Below, piece after piece: positions 52,062 through 61,157 of a stretch of DNA of 64,000 bases. The notes under the pieces were generated by a model. The model was not told the DNA's origin. It searched no databases and saw only the letters and a list, made by a program, of their open reading frames with translations. Source of the stretch: Herbinix luporum (GTDB lineage Bacteria > Bacillota > Clostridia > Lachnospirales > Lachnospiraceae); the NCBI RefSeq assembly GCF_900070325.1, contig NZ_LN879430.1, positions 2,101,379 through 2,165,378 on the forward strand, written 5' to 3'. The translations under genes and the position numbers were made by a program. Within the stretch, counting starts at the first letter, position 1. Every line of letters starts with the position of its first letter.

Positions 52062-53141
52062 TTATCTGGCTTCTACCATAACCCCATGAGCAATACCGGG
52101 AACCGTATTCCCTTCATTAAAACTGACCTGAGATAGGAGGGCACCGGTTGGTACAAATAATACCCTCTTCCATATACCTTCTTTTAATTGTTTTAATACA
52201 TAACTACAAAAAGTAATTGCAGAGCAGCCACAGCCGCTTCCTCCCGCATGGGTATCCTGGGTTTCTTGATCATATATTTCTATGCCACAATCCATATGCC
52301 GCTTGCTTATGTCATAATTTTTTTCATTTAACAAATCTATTAAAATATCCTTACCTACATAACCTAAATCTCCCGTAATTATCTTATCGTAATAGTCAGG
52401 CTTTATATTAAAATCCTCGAAATTTTGCTTTATAGTTTCAAAGGCTGCCGGAGCCATAGCTGCACCCATATTCATAGAATCTTTTATACCATAATCAACT
52501 ATTTTACCGGTTGTAACCCCTGTAATTACTATATCCGGTTCCCCCTCTTTCTTTTTTTGACTTTTTTGATCGGATAATATAACAGCACCGGATCCCGTAA
52601 CTGTCCAAGAAGCAGAATAAGGTCTTTGATTACCATAATCTAGGGGGAATCTAAATTGCTTTTCTGCTCCTGCAAAATGGCTGGAAGTTATGGCAATTAC
52701 CTTTTTGGCATACGCTCCGTCCACCAGTATAGCCCCAAGACTCATTGCCTCTCCCATAGTGGAACAAGCACCATAAACTCCAAATAGGGGAATGTTTAGC
52801 TCTGCTATTCCAAAAGATGTAGCAATTAATTGTCCAAGCAAATCTCCACCTACAAGATATCTAATATCTGTATTTTTTAGTTCTGCCTTCATAAGGGCCC
52901 TTTGGGCTGTCATTTTCATTAATTCACTTTCTGCTGCCTCCCAGTTATCTTGTCCAAACATAGAATCTTCCACAACCTGATCAAATAAGTTTCCTAGAGG
53001 GCCTTCTCCTTCCTTTTTACCGGCTATGGAAGCAGCTGCTATAATATAAGGGGGATTTTCAAATGCAATACTTTGCTTTCCCACCATTTTCTTATTATTA
53101 ATTCCTACTTCATGTTTATTATCACTGTTTTTTTGAGACAT
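52062..53141 (-). CDS. spoVAD: Stage V sporulation protein AD
   Basis: This 359-aa protein has a thiolase/KAS-III-like fold: FGVYGACSTMGEAMSLGAILVD holds the Cys-like pocket segment, followed by ASWTVTGSGAVIL and HAGGSGCGCSAITFCSYVL. SpoVAD binds dipicolinic acid for uptake into the forespore. The frame opens at 53165, but the ATG at 53141 after CAGGAGTTG is preferred. Co-operonic with spoVAC and spoVAE. Confidence 0.94.
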   Translation of the reverse strand: MSQKNSDNKHEVGINNKKMVGKQSIAFENPPYIIAAASIAGKKEGEGPLGNLFDQVVEDSMFGQDNWEAAESELMKMTAQRALMKAELKNTDIRYLVGGDLLGQLIATSFGIAELNIPLFGVYGACSTMGEAMSLGAILVDGAYAKKVIAITSSHFAGAEKQFRFPLDYGNQRPYSASWTVTGSGAVILSDQKSQKKKEGEPDIVITGVTTGKIVDYGIKDSMNMGAAMAPAAFETIKQNFEDFNIKPDYYDKIITGDLGYVGKDILIDLLNEKNYDISKRHMDCGIEIYDQETQDTHAGGSGCGCSAITFCSYVLKQLKEGIWKRVLFVPTGALLSQVSFNEGNTVPGIAHGVMVEAR

Positions 53142-53172
53142 CTTTACAACTCCTGTTCTAAACAAAATATAC

Positions 53173-53673
53173 TCAAACTATACCTATTTGTTTTAGAATA
53201 TAATAGATTAATCCCAGCACCCATGAAGTAAATATTCCATATAGGATGACCGGTCCTGCAATTGTAAACACCTTACACCCTATACCAAATACCTGGCCTT
53301 CCTTTTTGTATTCTACTGCCGGCGCAGCAACAGAATTAGCAAAACCGGTAATCGGTACCAGGGTTCCTGCTCCCCCATACTTTGCCAATTTCTGATAAAA
53401 TCCTAATCCTGTAGATAGAATGGATAAAAAAATCAGACATAAGGTAGTATAGGCTTTTGACAACTCCATATCACCGGTTCTCGACAAGAAAAAACTTGTT
53501 AACCCTTGACCGATTACACATATAGCACCTCCGATTATATAAGCCATAACACAGTTTTTTACTGTACTAAAAGTGGGAGTAACCTGCTTAACATATTGGT
53601 TATAATATTGGTTTCTAACCGTTGTGTTTTTCTCCCTTACAACATCTGAGATTTTACTCTTTTGCTTTTCCAT
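53173..53673 (-). CDS. spoVAC: Stage V sporulation protein AC
   Basis: This 166-aa membrane protein has a cytoplasmic head (about 40 residues) and four helices, with CVMAYIIGGAICVIGQGLTSFFL, LVPITGFANSVAAPAVEYKKEGQVFGIGCKVFTIAGPVILYG typical of SpoVAC. It is a mechanosensitive-channel-like subunit releasing dipicolinic acid in germination. The ATG follows AGGAAGGTG. The upstream neighbour is a 53-aa membrane protein. Confidence 0.94.
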   Translation of the reverse strand: MEKQKSKISDVVREKNTTVRNQYYNQYVKQVTPTFSTVKNCVMAYIIGGAICVIGQGLTSFFLSRTGDMELSKAYTTLCLIFLSILSTGLGFYQKLAKYGGAGTLVPITGFANSVAAPAVEYKKEGQVFGIGCKVFTIAGPVILYGIFTSWVLGLIYYILKQIGIV

Positions 53674-53699
53674 CTAAATCACCTTCCTACTTAATAGCT

Positions 53700-53861
53700 T
53701 TATAAAGGCTGTATGATTTCATCAGTAGATACTTCTACTAATGTGCCATCATATTCGCTTTTCTTATCTCCGGTAAAAAAGCCAACCCATAAGGCTACAG
53801 CAAGGGCTGCTATAATAAGAAAGGCTCCCAGTAGAAAAATTCTTCTTTTTTTCAACATCAT
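53700..53861 (-). CDS. 53-aa single-pass membrane protein between sigF and spoVAC
   Basis: A short ORF missed by usual length cut-offs: MMLKKRRIFLLGAFLIIAAL then AVALWVGFFTGDKKSEYDGT and LVEVSTDEIIQPL. It has a basic start, one TM helix (about residues 8-29) and an acidic tail. The ribosome site TTAGGAGCG precedes tandem ATGs at 53861/53858. It lies 26 bases upstream of spoVAC and is probably the first gene of the spoVA operon, behind a consensus sigma-G promoter and a terminator-like hairpin. No family recognised; possibly a forespore membrane accessory of the SpoVA channel. Confidence 0.72.
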   Translation of the reverse strand: MMLKKRRIFLLGAFLIIAALAVALWVGFFTGDKKSEYDGTLVEVSTDEIIQPL

Positions 53862-53880
53862 ATTATCGCTCCTAATCAAT

Positions 53881-53912
53881 AAAAAAGCATCAGTTTACTT
53901 GTCTGATGCTTT
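53881..53912 (-). terminator. Strong intrinsic terminator between sigF and the spoVA operon
   Basis: AAAGCATCAG (53912-53903) pairs perfectly with CTGATGCTTT (53893-53884), then TTTATT on the minus strand. It follows sigF but lies downstream of the candidate sigma-G promoter, so it would also sit in the spoVA leader. Confidence 0.85.
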
Positions 53913-53933
53913 GTTATTATTATTTATTGGTAT

Positions 53934-53963
53934 TATTATGTGTTTTTATAAAATTAACTATAC
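53934..53963 (-). promoter_or_regulatory. Consensus sigma-G promoter of the spoVA operon
   Basis: Minus-strand GTATA (53963-53959), exactly 18 bp, then CATAATA (53940-53934). This fits the sigma-G consensus GHATR-N18-CATNHTA in every position, and spoVA is sigma-G-dependent in Bacillus subtilis. Confidence 0.7.
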
Positions 53964-53986
53964 TGGAAATTACATGTATTAGGCCT

Positions 53987-54703
53987 TTAAGCACCCAGCT
54001 TTTCTCTTAAAATTTTTAAAATTTTTTTCTCCATTCTGGATACCTGCACTTGAGATATACCAAGTTCTTTTGCAATATCTGTTTGGGTTCTATCTTTAAA
54101 GTATCTAAGCTTGATAATTAACTGCTCCTTTTCATCCAAGGAAGCAATAATTTCTTTTAAAGCAAGCTTATCTATCATATTTTCACTTTCATCTTTTGCT
54201 TCTGTTAATTTATCAATCAAATATATTGGACTTCCGTCACCTTGATAAATGGTTTTATATAAAGATTCTACTTCTGCCCCGGTTTCTAATGCCATCAAAA
54301 TTTCTTCTCTTGTAATATTAAGTTCCCGTTCGATTTCTTCAATAGTAGGCTCTCTGCCATACATATTCCCACACTTTTCTCTAAAAGCCCTTATCTTTGC
54401 GGCACTTTCCTTCAATGACCTGCTTACTTTAATCATCCCATCGTCCCTTAAAAATCGTTTAATCTCTCCCGTAATCATGGGAACAGCATAGGTTGAAAAT
54501 TTTACATTATATGAAGAGTCAAACTTATCTATTGCCTTTATCAAACCTATGGTACCGATTTGAAATAAATCTTCCATCTCATGACCCCTGTTGGTGAATC
54601 TGCGGACAATGCTCCAGACTAAACCCATATTTTCTGTAACAACTCTATCTCTAGCTTCCTTATCACCTTCTTTTGATCTTTTAATCAGCTCAAGCGTATC
54701 CAC
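53987..54703 (-). CDS. sigF: RNA polymerase sigma-F factor (forespore)
   Basis: This 238-aa sigma-70 protein has region 2 ENMGLVWSIVRRFTNRGHEMEDLFQIGTIGLIKAIDKFD, region 3 SRSLKESAAKIRAFREK, and region 4 DEKEQLIIKLRYFKDRTQTDIAKELGISQVQVSRMEKKIL. SigF is the first forespore-specific factor and is held by SpoIIAB. The start is taken as GTG at 54703, downstream of AAGGGAGTG; the ATG at 54724 has no ribosome site. It is the third gene of spoIIAA-AB-sigF. Confidence 0.95.
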   Translation of the reverse strand: MDTLELIKRSKEGDKEARDRVVTENMGLVWSIVRRFTNRGHEMEDLFQIGTIGLIKAIDKFDSSYNVKFSTYAVPMITGEIKRFLRDDGMIKVSRSLKESAAKIRAFREKCGNMYGREPTIEEIERELNITREEILMALETGAEVESLYKTIYQGDGSPIYLIDKLTEAKDESENMIDKLALKEIIASLDEKEQLIIKLRYFKDRTQTDIAKELGISQVQVSRMEKKILKILREKLGA

Positions 54704-54732
54704 ATTAAAACTCACTCCCTTCATACCATCAA

Positions 54733-55203
54733 TTAAATTGCACTCTGACCTGTTTGATTTGTGAACCCTTTTATAGCCTCTTTACCTATAGTTTTTTTCA
54801 TTCTAACCAGAGTACCTTGGCCAGGGATTGATTCCACTTCAAGCTCGTCCATAAAAGCCTCCATAAAAGAAAATCCCATGCCTGACCTTTCTAATTCTGG
54901 CCTGCTTGTATATAAAGGCTCCATGGCTTTATCAATATCTTCAATTCCTCTTCCCTTATCTTCAACCTCTACTGTCAGTTCATTATCTTGGATATAGCAG
55001 CGCATTGTAATTATGCCGATTTTATCTCCGTAGCCATGGATGATGCAATTTGTAACAGCTTCTGATACAGCCGTTTTTATATCAGCCAATTCCTCTATTG
55101 TAGGATCTAGGGCAGCTACAAAAGCAGCAACTACTGTACGTGCAAAACTTTCATTCTGTGATCTACTTTCAAATTCTAATACCATCCTATTTGTATTATC
55201 CAT
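54733..55203 (-). CDS. spoIIAB: Anti-sigma-F factor SpoIIAB
   Basis: This 156-aa GHKL-type serine kinase and anti-sigma factor has the N-box [18 protein letters not shown]1 [17 protein letters not shown], and G2-like [20 protein letters not shown]. It binds SigF with ATP and phosphorylates SpoIIAA. The ATG follows AAAGGGGAT. It lies between spoIIAA and sigF as in all endospore formers. Confidence 0.96.
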   Translation of the reverse strand: MDNTNRMVLEFESRSQNESFARTVVAAFVAALDPTIEELADIKTAVSEAVTNCIIHGYGDKIGIITMRCYIQDNELTVEVEDKGRGIEDIDKAMEPLYTSRPELERSGMGFSFMEAFMDELEVESIPGQGTLVRMKKTIGKEAIKGFTNQTGQSAI

Positions 55204-55238
55204 CTTAATACTTATCCCCTTTCTTTATAGTTTAATAA

Positions 55239-55625
55239 CTATTTCAAATGATTTAATGCCGCCTCTACGGTGTCATATTTATTAATAATTTTATAAAGGC
55301 CTGACATACGAAAAATTCTATCCACTGTAGAGTTAACACTTGCCACAGCAATCTTTCCTCCTATAAAGATTACTTTTTTATATCTGCCCATAATCACACC
55401 TATCCCCGCACTGTCCATAAAATTAGCACCGGAAAAATCAAATATAATATGTTTAATATGATTTCTTTCTATTATTCTGTCTGCCTTCTCCTTAATTTTA
55501 ACTGCATTATGATGATCTAGCTCATCATTCAACCTAATAATTAAACACCTTTGATTTATCTCATAGGACGTTTCCTCCTTTCCCGGTTTCTTCTCAAATT
55601 TTGGATGCATCTTGCCATTTTGCAT
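55239..55625 (-). CDS. spoIIAA: Anti-sigma-F factor antagonist SpoIIAA
   Basis: This 128-aa STAS-domain protein carries the phosphorylation motif FMDSAGIGVIMGRYKK with the target Ser near residue 72. Unphosphorylated SpoIIAA releases SigF from SpoIIAB. It has a longer, charged N-terminal tail (about 17 residues) than the Bacillus protein. The ATG at 55625 lies nine bases after ACGGAGGGG. First gene of the operon. Confidence 0.95.
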   Translation of the reverse strand: MQNGKMHPKFEKKPGKEETSYEINQRCLIIRLNDELDHHNAVKIKEKADRIIERNHIKHIIFDFSGANFMDSAGIGVIMGRYKKVIFIGGKIAVASVNSTVDRIFRMSGLYKIINKYDTVEAALNHLK

Positions 55626-55693
55626 TAGAATATTCCCCTCCGTTCATACTATTTTTATCTATTTCTTACTATTTTTTCCATGTATGCTTAAGA

Positions 55694-55722
55694 AAAAAGA
55701 CATTTTAATTAAAACGTCTTTT
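55694..55722. terminator. Terminator downstream of the TPR gene region
   Basis: AAAAGACATTTTAATTAAAACGTCTTT forms a 12-bp near-perfect hairpin flanked by T runs in both directions, between the TPR gene stop and spoIIAA. Confidence 0.7.
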
Positions 55723-55774
55723 TCCTAAACTTTTATCATAAGTTATTTAACAACTTTTAGTTGATTTTATATCT

Positions 55775-57181
55775 TTAATCTTCAGATATACTGTTTAAAA
55801 ATTGCTTTGCATCATTAAATCTTCTTGAATCAGAAAAATCATTAATAACTATCTCATAATAAACTCTGGCATTCTCATAGTCTTCTAGTCGGTGATATGA
55901 CCTTGCTATAAAATAAATAGCATCAACATTATCAGAATTATAGTTATATGACATATTTAAAGTTTCTAATGCTTCTTCATACTTCCCAGCACTATATAAG
56001 TCATGTCCTTCATCGTATAACTGATCAGAAACTATAGGAAATATCTCCTGAGTAAGCCTTTCATACAGCTGTAAGGATTCCTCTGACTCAAATTGGCTTG
56101 TATCTATTGTACTAAGAATTTCTGCAATACCTAAAAGCTCCCTGTCTCTTTCTCTCTTTGTTAATTCATTCATATAAAGGGAGGATGCCTCAAATAAGGG
56201 ATCATATAACTGGGGATTATTATTTGGTTCTTCTATACTGTCTAGTTCCTGCTGCAAGGCATCAAGCTTTAACTGCAGCTGGGCTTTTTCATCTTGTAAT
56301 TTTGCTATAGCGGTATCCTTTTCCTCCAATGCAGCTAATTTCTCAGAATAGTCCACAACGTCTTTGTTTTTATTGGAAACCTCGTTGTTTTTAATTGAAG
56401 GTATAAGCAAAAATAAGGATACGGACAAGCCTATTATTACACCAATCACCAAATTTACAAAAGCCATAACATTGGGCTTATCCTCACGGTAAGATGAAAT
56501 AGGCATAATAGTTGAAGGTTGATTATTGTCTATGTTAGATGATGTCTCCGTACTACGGGTCAAACTTGGCTGTGCTTCAAGCTCCCTCAGATACTTTAAT
56601 GTAGTTGTATTAGACACATCTATCTTAGCAGCTTTTAGTAGGCATTTTTTAGCCCTTTCTTTGTCTTGGTTTTTCATGTAAATTAATGCAAGTAAATGAT
56701 AAGCACGAAGAAAATGAGGATTTAGTGAAATAACTCTCTTTAGCTGTATAGTAGCCAAATCATCACTACCTTGCTTTGCAAAAACCAAGGCATTATTATA
56801 TCTTTTAATTGCCTGATTAAGTCCATCAAGCTTGGTGGGATTTTCCTGAACTGCATTGATGTACCGTTCTGCATCATTATCATCAGGCTTAAAATGCTTG
56901 CTAATCACCCATTCACTGAGTGCAGCCACTGTTTCGCCCATTTCAAAATATATTAATCCCAATAAATTTCTTGCATCTGTGTTGGCTTTATTAAGTTCAA
57001 GACTCTTCTTTAATGCAGTTATTGCCCCTGATAAGTCCCGGACCTTAGCCCTTGCCAAACCATTATTATAATACATATTTGAAGCCATTAAGACTTTCTT
57101 ATATAATGTTAAGTCCTGGCCACAATGATTACAGCTTTTTTTATTGCCTGAAATATTCTTTTGGCAATTTGGACATACCAT
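55775..57181 (-). CDS. Zinc-ribbon, TPR and coiled-coil membrane protein
   Basis: This 468-aa protein has an N-terminal double zinc knuckle CPNCQKNISGNKKSCNHCG (residues 3-21). Cytoplasmic TPRs follow (about 30-210, e.g. GAITALKKSLELNKANTDARNLLGLIYFEMGE), then a TM helix (about 240-262, VMAFVNLVIGVIIGLSVSLFLL), a coiled coil (about 280-320, EKDTAIAKLQDEKAQLQLKL), and extracytoplasmic TPRs (about 380-465). It is likely a membrane scaffold; function unknown. The ATG follows AGGTGGGG. It lies 36 bases downstream of a 44-aa gene on the same strand. Confidence 0.8.
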   Translation of the reverse strand: MVCPNCQKNISGNKKSCNHCGQDLTLYKKVLMASNMYYNNGLARAKVRDLSGAITALKKSLELNKANTDARNLLGLIYFEMGETVAALSEWVISKHFKPDDNDAERYINAVQENPTKLDGLNQAIKRYNNALVFAKQGSDDLATIQLKRVISLNPHFLRAYHLLALIYMKNQDKERAKKCLLKAAKIDVSNTTTLKYLRELEAQPSLTRSTETSSNIDNNQPSTIMPISSYREDKPNVMAFVNLVIGVIIGLSVSLFLLIPSIKNNEVSNKNKDVVDYSEKLAALEEKDTAIAKLQDEKAQLQLKLDALQQELDSIEEPNNNPQLYDPLFEASSLYMNELTKRERDRELLGIAEILSTIDTSQFESEESLQLYERLTQEIFPIVSDQLYDEGHDLYSAGKYEEALETLNMSYNYNSDNVDAIYFIARSYHRLEDYENARVYYEIVINDFSDSRRFNDAKQFLNSISED

Positions 57182-57217
57182 ACTTTATCCCCACCTAACT
57201 TCCTTAATCATAATGAG

Positions 57218-57352
57218 TTATTCTTTTTCCTTAATAAGTTCCTTTAAAATATCCGAGATATCCATCAAATCATTATTATAAATCACATCTTCTGCCTGTT
57301 CTATTTCCGGACTGGGTTGGAATTTTTCGATTTCTTCTTCAAAATTAATCAT
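57218..57352 (-). CDS. 44-aa acidic protein upstream of the TPR gene
   Basis: A short ORF reads MINFEEEIEKFQPSPEIEQA, then EDVIYNNDLMDISDILKELI and KEKE. The ribosome site AGAAGGAGATTAG is excellent, and the ORF is likely co-transcribed with the zinc-ribbon TPR gene. It is acidic and helical with no membrane segment. I do not recognise a named family. It may be a partner of the TPR protein. Confidence 0.7.
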   Translation of the reverse strand: MINFEEEIEKFQPSPEIEQAEDVIYNNDLMDISDILKELIKEKE

Positions 57353-57594
57353 ACTCTAATCTCCTTCTCTTAGAACTTATGACCTATGAATTATACCATA
57401 ATTATCTAAAAGCTCTCTATCTAACATAATAACCATAATACAAATAAAAATCAAGAGTTTATAAGTGGTTAGCAAATATTTTTTCATATGCAAACTCTTG
57501 ACTAAGGAATATTATTGATTAAAATAATAGTATGTTTTATACTTACATATAATATAATGAAACATCGTCTTACTATTTAGGATTGAGGTTTTGT

Positions 57595-58470
57595 ATGATT
57601 AAATCAATTTTAAAATTAACAACATTATTTTCAAGAAAAATAAGAGATGATTATGTGTCAGCCTTTTCTGCTCAAGCTGCCTTCTTCATCATCATCTCTT
57701 TTTTCCCTTTTATAATGTTTTTACTTAGTATAGTTCCTTTTTTTAATATACAAGAAAGCACTATACTTACAATTTTTACACAAATTTTTCCTAAGGCATT
57801 TAATTCTTTTGTAGTTAGGGTAATTACTGATGTCTATGAAAGAACCAATTCCGGTACCCTAATCTCTATTACGGCTATTACTGCTCTTTGGTCCGCCGGA
57901 AAGGGTTTTTTTGCAATTATGAAGGGTCTAAATTCTGTATACAATATACAAGAAACCAGGCATACCCTCTTTCTTAGAATTACTTCTACAATATATACCT
58001 TGGTATTTGCCATAATGTTGGTTGCCAGCATAGTGCTTTTTGTTTTTGGTAATAAATTATACTTCTGGACCACAAGACGATTTCCCGTATTACAGGATTT
58101 AGCCTTGGTTATTATAAGCCTTCGCACTATTGTAGGTCTTATTACACTTTTTGTATTCTTCTTAGTTATTTATATTGTGGTACCTAACAGAAAGACCAAG
58201 GTATCAAAAGAAGTTCCGGGAGCTATGATATGTGCCGGGGGATGGATGGGATTTTCCTATGCCTTCTCCTATTATATTGACCATTATTCCAACTATGCTT
58301 CTATGTATGGAAGCCTAACAACCATTGTATTGTTCATGCTTTGGCTATACTTTTGTATGTATTTATTATTTATAGGGGCTGAAATAAACCAATTTCTCCA
58401 AGATAAATCTTGGGATGAACTTAAACAGCTTTATCGTAATCCTCCCCATGAAATTACTATTGATAAATAA
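57595..58470 (+). CDS. YihY/BrkB family membrane protein
   Basis: This 291-aa protein has six predicted membrane helices. The family pattern is clear: the N-terminal DYVSAFSAQAAFFIIISFFPFIMFLLS, ALWSAGKGFFAIMKGLNSVYN in the middle, VPNRKTKVSKEVPGAMICAGGWMGFSYAFSYYIDHY and LYFCMYLLFIGAEINQFL near the end. Once called ribonuclease BN in error; now considered an envelope or transport protein of unknown substrate. The ATG at 57595 follows TTGAGG. Its 3' end overlaps the converging SpoIID gene by 14 bases. Confidence 0.9.
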   Translation: MIKSILKLTTLFSRKIRDDYVSAFSAQAAFFIIISFFPFIMFLLSIVPFFNIQESTILTIFTQIFPKAFNSFVVRVITDVYERTNSGTLISITAITALWSAGKGFFAIMKGLNSVYNIQETRHTLFLRITSTIYTLVFAIMLVASIVLFVFGNKLYFWTTRRFPVLQDLALVIISLRTIVGLITLFVFFLVIYIVVPNRKTKVSKEVPGAMICAGGWMGFSYAFSYYIDHYSNYASMYGSLTTIVLFMLWLYFCMYLLFIGAEINQFLQDKSWDELKQLYRNPPHEITIDK

Positions 58471-60952
58471 ATCCAAGATTCGTTCCTCTATAAAAATAGG
58501 TTATTATATCATCATATTTCTTTCCGGCATCTGCCAAGGATTTAACCCCGTTTTGGCTCATTCCTACACCATGGCCATAACCGCCTCCGGTAAATGTAAA
58601 GGCAGATAGCTTCCCATCCTCCATTTTTTTATCTATGAAGAAAAATGCACTGGGCAGCAAGCTTAAATCTTTTACCCCTTCCCCATCTAAACGATAGACT
58701 AAAGAATTTGCCGGTGACAAAAGGGCTCTTATATTATATTCTGTCTGAACTTTAATTGTCTTTTCAGTACCCTGGATTATTAATTCAGTGATTATTCCAC
58801 CGGTCCCTCTTTTTTTGACGTAAATATCCACAATATCTCCCACTGTAGTAACAGGGAGACTTTCATATACCGCATCTTTATCCTTAGGATTTTTACTAAC
58901 CAAAGTTTTTATTAGATTAGGATTAGCCTTATATCTACCTTCAAGCTTTTTGTCTATATTCTCTTTTATATCTTTTATATCTATGGTAACATTCCACCGG
59001 TACCAATTAAAGCCGCTGTCATAGGTGACAAATTCCTCATCCAGTATAAAGCTTTTGAAATTTTCTTCTTTTGTAAGATCTTTGTATAAACCATCTTCCC
59101 CGTCAGATATTACATCTTCGCTATCCCCTTCTTCTGTCAGTAGTCTTCCGCTTAAGTAAGGAATTGCTGATCCCCCTGACCATACATGCTCTACTCCTGT
59201 AGTATGGCCACAGGAAGTTGAAAAATAATATGCCGTAATTACCTCTCCCTCATACTCCACTACTTTTCCATAGGTATCCTTAACAGCTAAGATGGAATCT
59301 TCATTTTCCTCAATATTATTATAAACCTGATATGCTACACTATCGTCCACATGGGCCCCATATTTGCTTAGGCTATTGGCAACAAGATGCTTATATGCAT
59401 AACTTCTGGCACAAACCGCCTGAACTTTTAAGGGCTCTAAGCCATAGTATGTAGGCATCTCACTGGGAATAACCGCATATAGATACTCTTCTAAGGGCAG
59501 TTCATTAACAATAAGAAGCCCCTTATCTGTTTCTGCAATCTCTATTCTCCCCCTATATTTCGGTTTACCATAAGAACGCTCCACTGATAAAAGTTTAATC
59601 TTTCCCCTATCTGAAACAGGCTCAATAATTATTCTACCGGATGATAACATCTTATCCCCCGGCTGTAATTTTATGGTTTCATCGGCCGAATATTTTTTTT
59701 CTTTATCCTTTAGCTTAACAATAAAATCAGTTGTAGCACCAAATTCAATCTCACTATGATATATATCTTTAAAACCTGTGGTATGAAGTAGTACTCTGAT
59801 ATTTTCTGCCTTTATACTTTCCCTAATTAAGGCCGCACTTACCTTTCCCCCCGATACTACAAAATCTGTTGTATCATAACCTACTAAGATACTATTGGTT
59901 TTTTCCATGGAAAGATCCCCGTATATTTTATAGATCTTATAATTTGCATCCAGTGGTATCTTTCCATATCCCTCAATCTCAATAAAATCTTCCCCTGATA
60001 ATAAAACCTTACCCTGAATGATATCAGGCTTTATACTTATGCTAACAATATATCCATTTTCTATGGTGATATCTCCCACAATTCTTTCTAAATTCTGAGA
60101 AAGTTTATATAAGGTCTCAAACTCTTTATGTATTCCATTTATAAAAGTTTGAACCTTAAGTTCTTTTCCTTCCTCAATCCAAACATTATTAATTACAATC
60201 TTATCAGTATGGATTTTTTTAATATATACAATCTCATTGGCAGAGACAAGGACTTCTATACCTTTATTATTAAAACGTTTTAGTATTTCTTCACCGGTAA
60301 GACTTTCATATGATCTTTTTACTTCAGGATAGAATATTCCTTCATAATCTTTGGTATTTTGATAATAGTAATTACCCTTGTCAGTTACTATTCTATCCTT
60401 TCCTTCCTCAGAATCCTCCTTATCTAGAACAAATAAAAGCTCATCCTTAACAAGCTTCTCTTCTTCCGGAATTAACCCAAGAAGAACATTATATAGCTCT
60501 AAAAACTGTGATATAGGCATTGCCTTATCTGAATCTAAAAAGTCAAAGGATAAGTTTTGGTATACCCCTTGAAGCTGTGTATGTAAGGTTATAAGCTTAT
60601 CAATTAGCTGTTTACACTGTCCTAAGGTCAAGGCTTTCTTAGGAGATTCTGTAATACTAGCTTCTATCAGACCCATTTTATATACAGCATTAACATAGCT
60701 GTCATACCAGCCTGACATATCCTCATCCTTATATGTAATTTCCATTGATAGGGCTTCTCTTGAGGCCCTATCATATTCAAGGTAACTTAGTAAGCGGTAT
60801 GCCTCTGCCTTTGATATAACCTTTTCCTTTACAAGTTCTTCAGTTTCCCCATATTCATCAGTCTTGATTCTCCTAATGATATTGGCTGCCAAGACTGCTA
60901 TTACAATTATTATACAGATACCAATTATAATAAACTTATTCTTAGTATTCAT
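58457..60952 (-). CDS. Large SpoIID/LytB domain protein
   Basis: This 831-aa protein has an N-terminal membrane anchor (residues 6-26) and a helical segment with SLH-like spacing (about 45-125). A long beta-rich region follows (about 200-480), then a SpoIID domain (about 485-825) with ELPLEEYLYAVIPSEMPTYYG, VQAVCARSYAYKHL, AYYFSTSCGHTTGVEHVW and GYGHGVGMSQNGVKSLADAG. The catalytic-type Glu of SpoIID (IPSEM) is present. SpoIID enzymes cut denuded glycan strands in engulfment; this one is far larger than SpoIID (about 340 aa), so a vegetative or surface role is possible. The ATG follows AGGAGGTAGG. Confidence 0.88.
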   Translation of the reverse strand: MNTKNKFIIIGICIIIVIAVLAANIIRRIKTDEYGETEELVKEKVISKAEAYRLLSYLEYDRASREALSMEITYKDEDMSGWYDSYVNAVYKMGLIEASITESPKKALTLGQCKQLIDKLITLHTQLQGVYQNLSFDFLDSDKAMPISQFLELYNVLLGLIPEEEKLVKDELLFVLDKEDSEEGKDRIVTDKGNYYYQNTKDYEGIFYPEVKRSYESLTGEEILKRFNNKGIEVLVSANEIVYIKKIHTDKIVINNVWIEEGKELKVQTFINGIHKEFETLYKLSQNLERIVGDITIENGYIVSISIKPDIIQGKVLLSGEDFIEIEGYGKIPLDANYKIYKIYGDLSMEKTNSILVGYDTTDFVVSGGKVSAALIRESIKAENIRVLLHTTGFKDIYHSEIEFGATTDFIVKLKDKEKKYSADETIKLQPGDKMLSSGRIIIEPVSDRGKIKLLSVERSYGKPKYRGRIEIAETDKGLLIVNELPLEEYLYAVIPSEMPTYYGLEPLKVQAVCARSYAYKHLVANSLSKYGAHVDDSVAYQVYNNIEENEDSILAVKDTYGKVVEYEGEVITAYYFSTSCGHTTGVEHVWSGGSAIPYLSGRLLTEEGDSEDVISDGEDGLYKDLTKEENFKSFILDEEFVTYDSGFNWYRWNVTIDIKDIKENIDKKLEGRYKANPNLIKTLVSKNPKDKDAVYESLPVTTVGDIVDIYVKKRGTGGIITELIIQGTEKTIKVQTEYNIRALLSPANSLVYRLDGEGVKDLSLLPSAFFFIDKKMEDGKLSAFTFTGGGYGHGVGMSQNGVKSLADAGKKYDDIITYFYRGTNLGFIYQ

Positions 60953-61102
60953 AGCCTACCTCCTCCCGTCTAGGTTTGTCCAGGCTTATTACTTGTTACT
61001 AGCTTGATTATCCTATATGTTAGTATATTATGTCAATGCTATGAATATTCGTACAAGTTGTATGATCATTTCTACAAATAAGCATAAAAATGGCTCTAAG
61101 GC

Positions 61103-61145
61103 AAGTAATGGAGCATGTTTCAAAAGAAAACATGCTCCATTACTT
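61103..61145. terminator. Terminator hairpin after the DUF4340 gene
   Basis: An 18-bp perfect stem AAGTAATGGAGCATGTTT/AAACATGCTCCATTACTT, 12 bases beyond the DUF4340 stop. The T tract after it is weak. Confidence 0.7.
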
Positions 61146-61157
61146 TATATTACTTTA

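Noticed and set aside
54703-54724. ATG at 54724 as the sigF start
   Set aside because: No ribosome site precedes it, whereas AAGGGAGTG stands before the GTG at 54703, where similarity to other SigF proteins begins.
57451-57500. Inverted repeat TCAAGAGTTT ... AAACTCTTGA with a 30-nt loop upstream of YihY
   Set aside because: On the minus strand a T run follows, but no minus-strand gene precedes it, and on the plus strand it has no T run; function cannot be supported.
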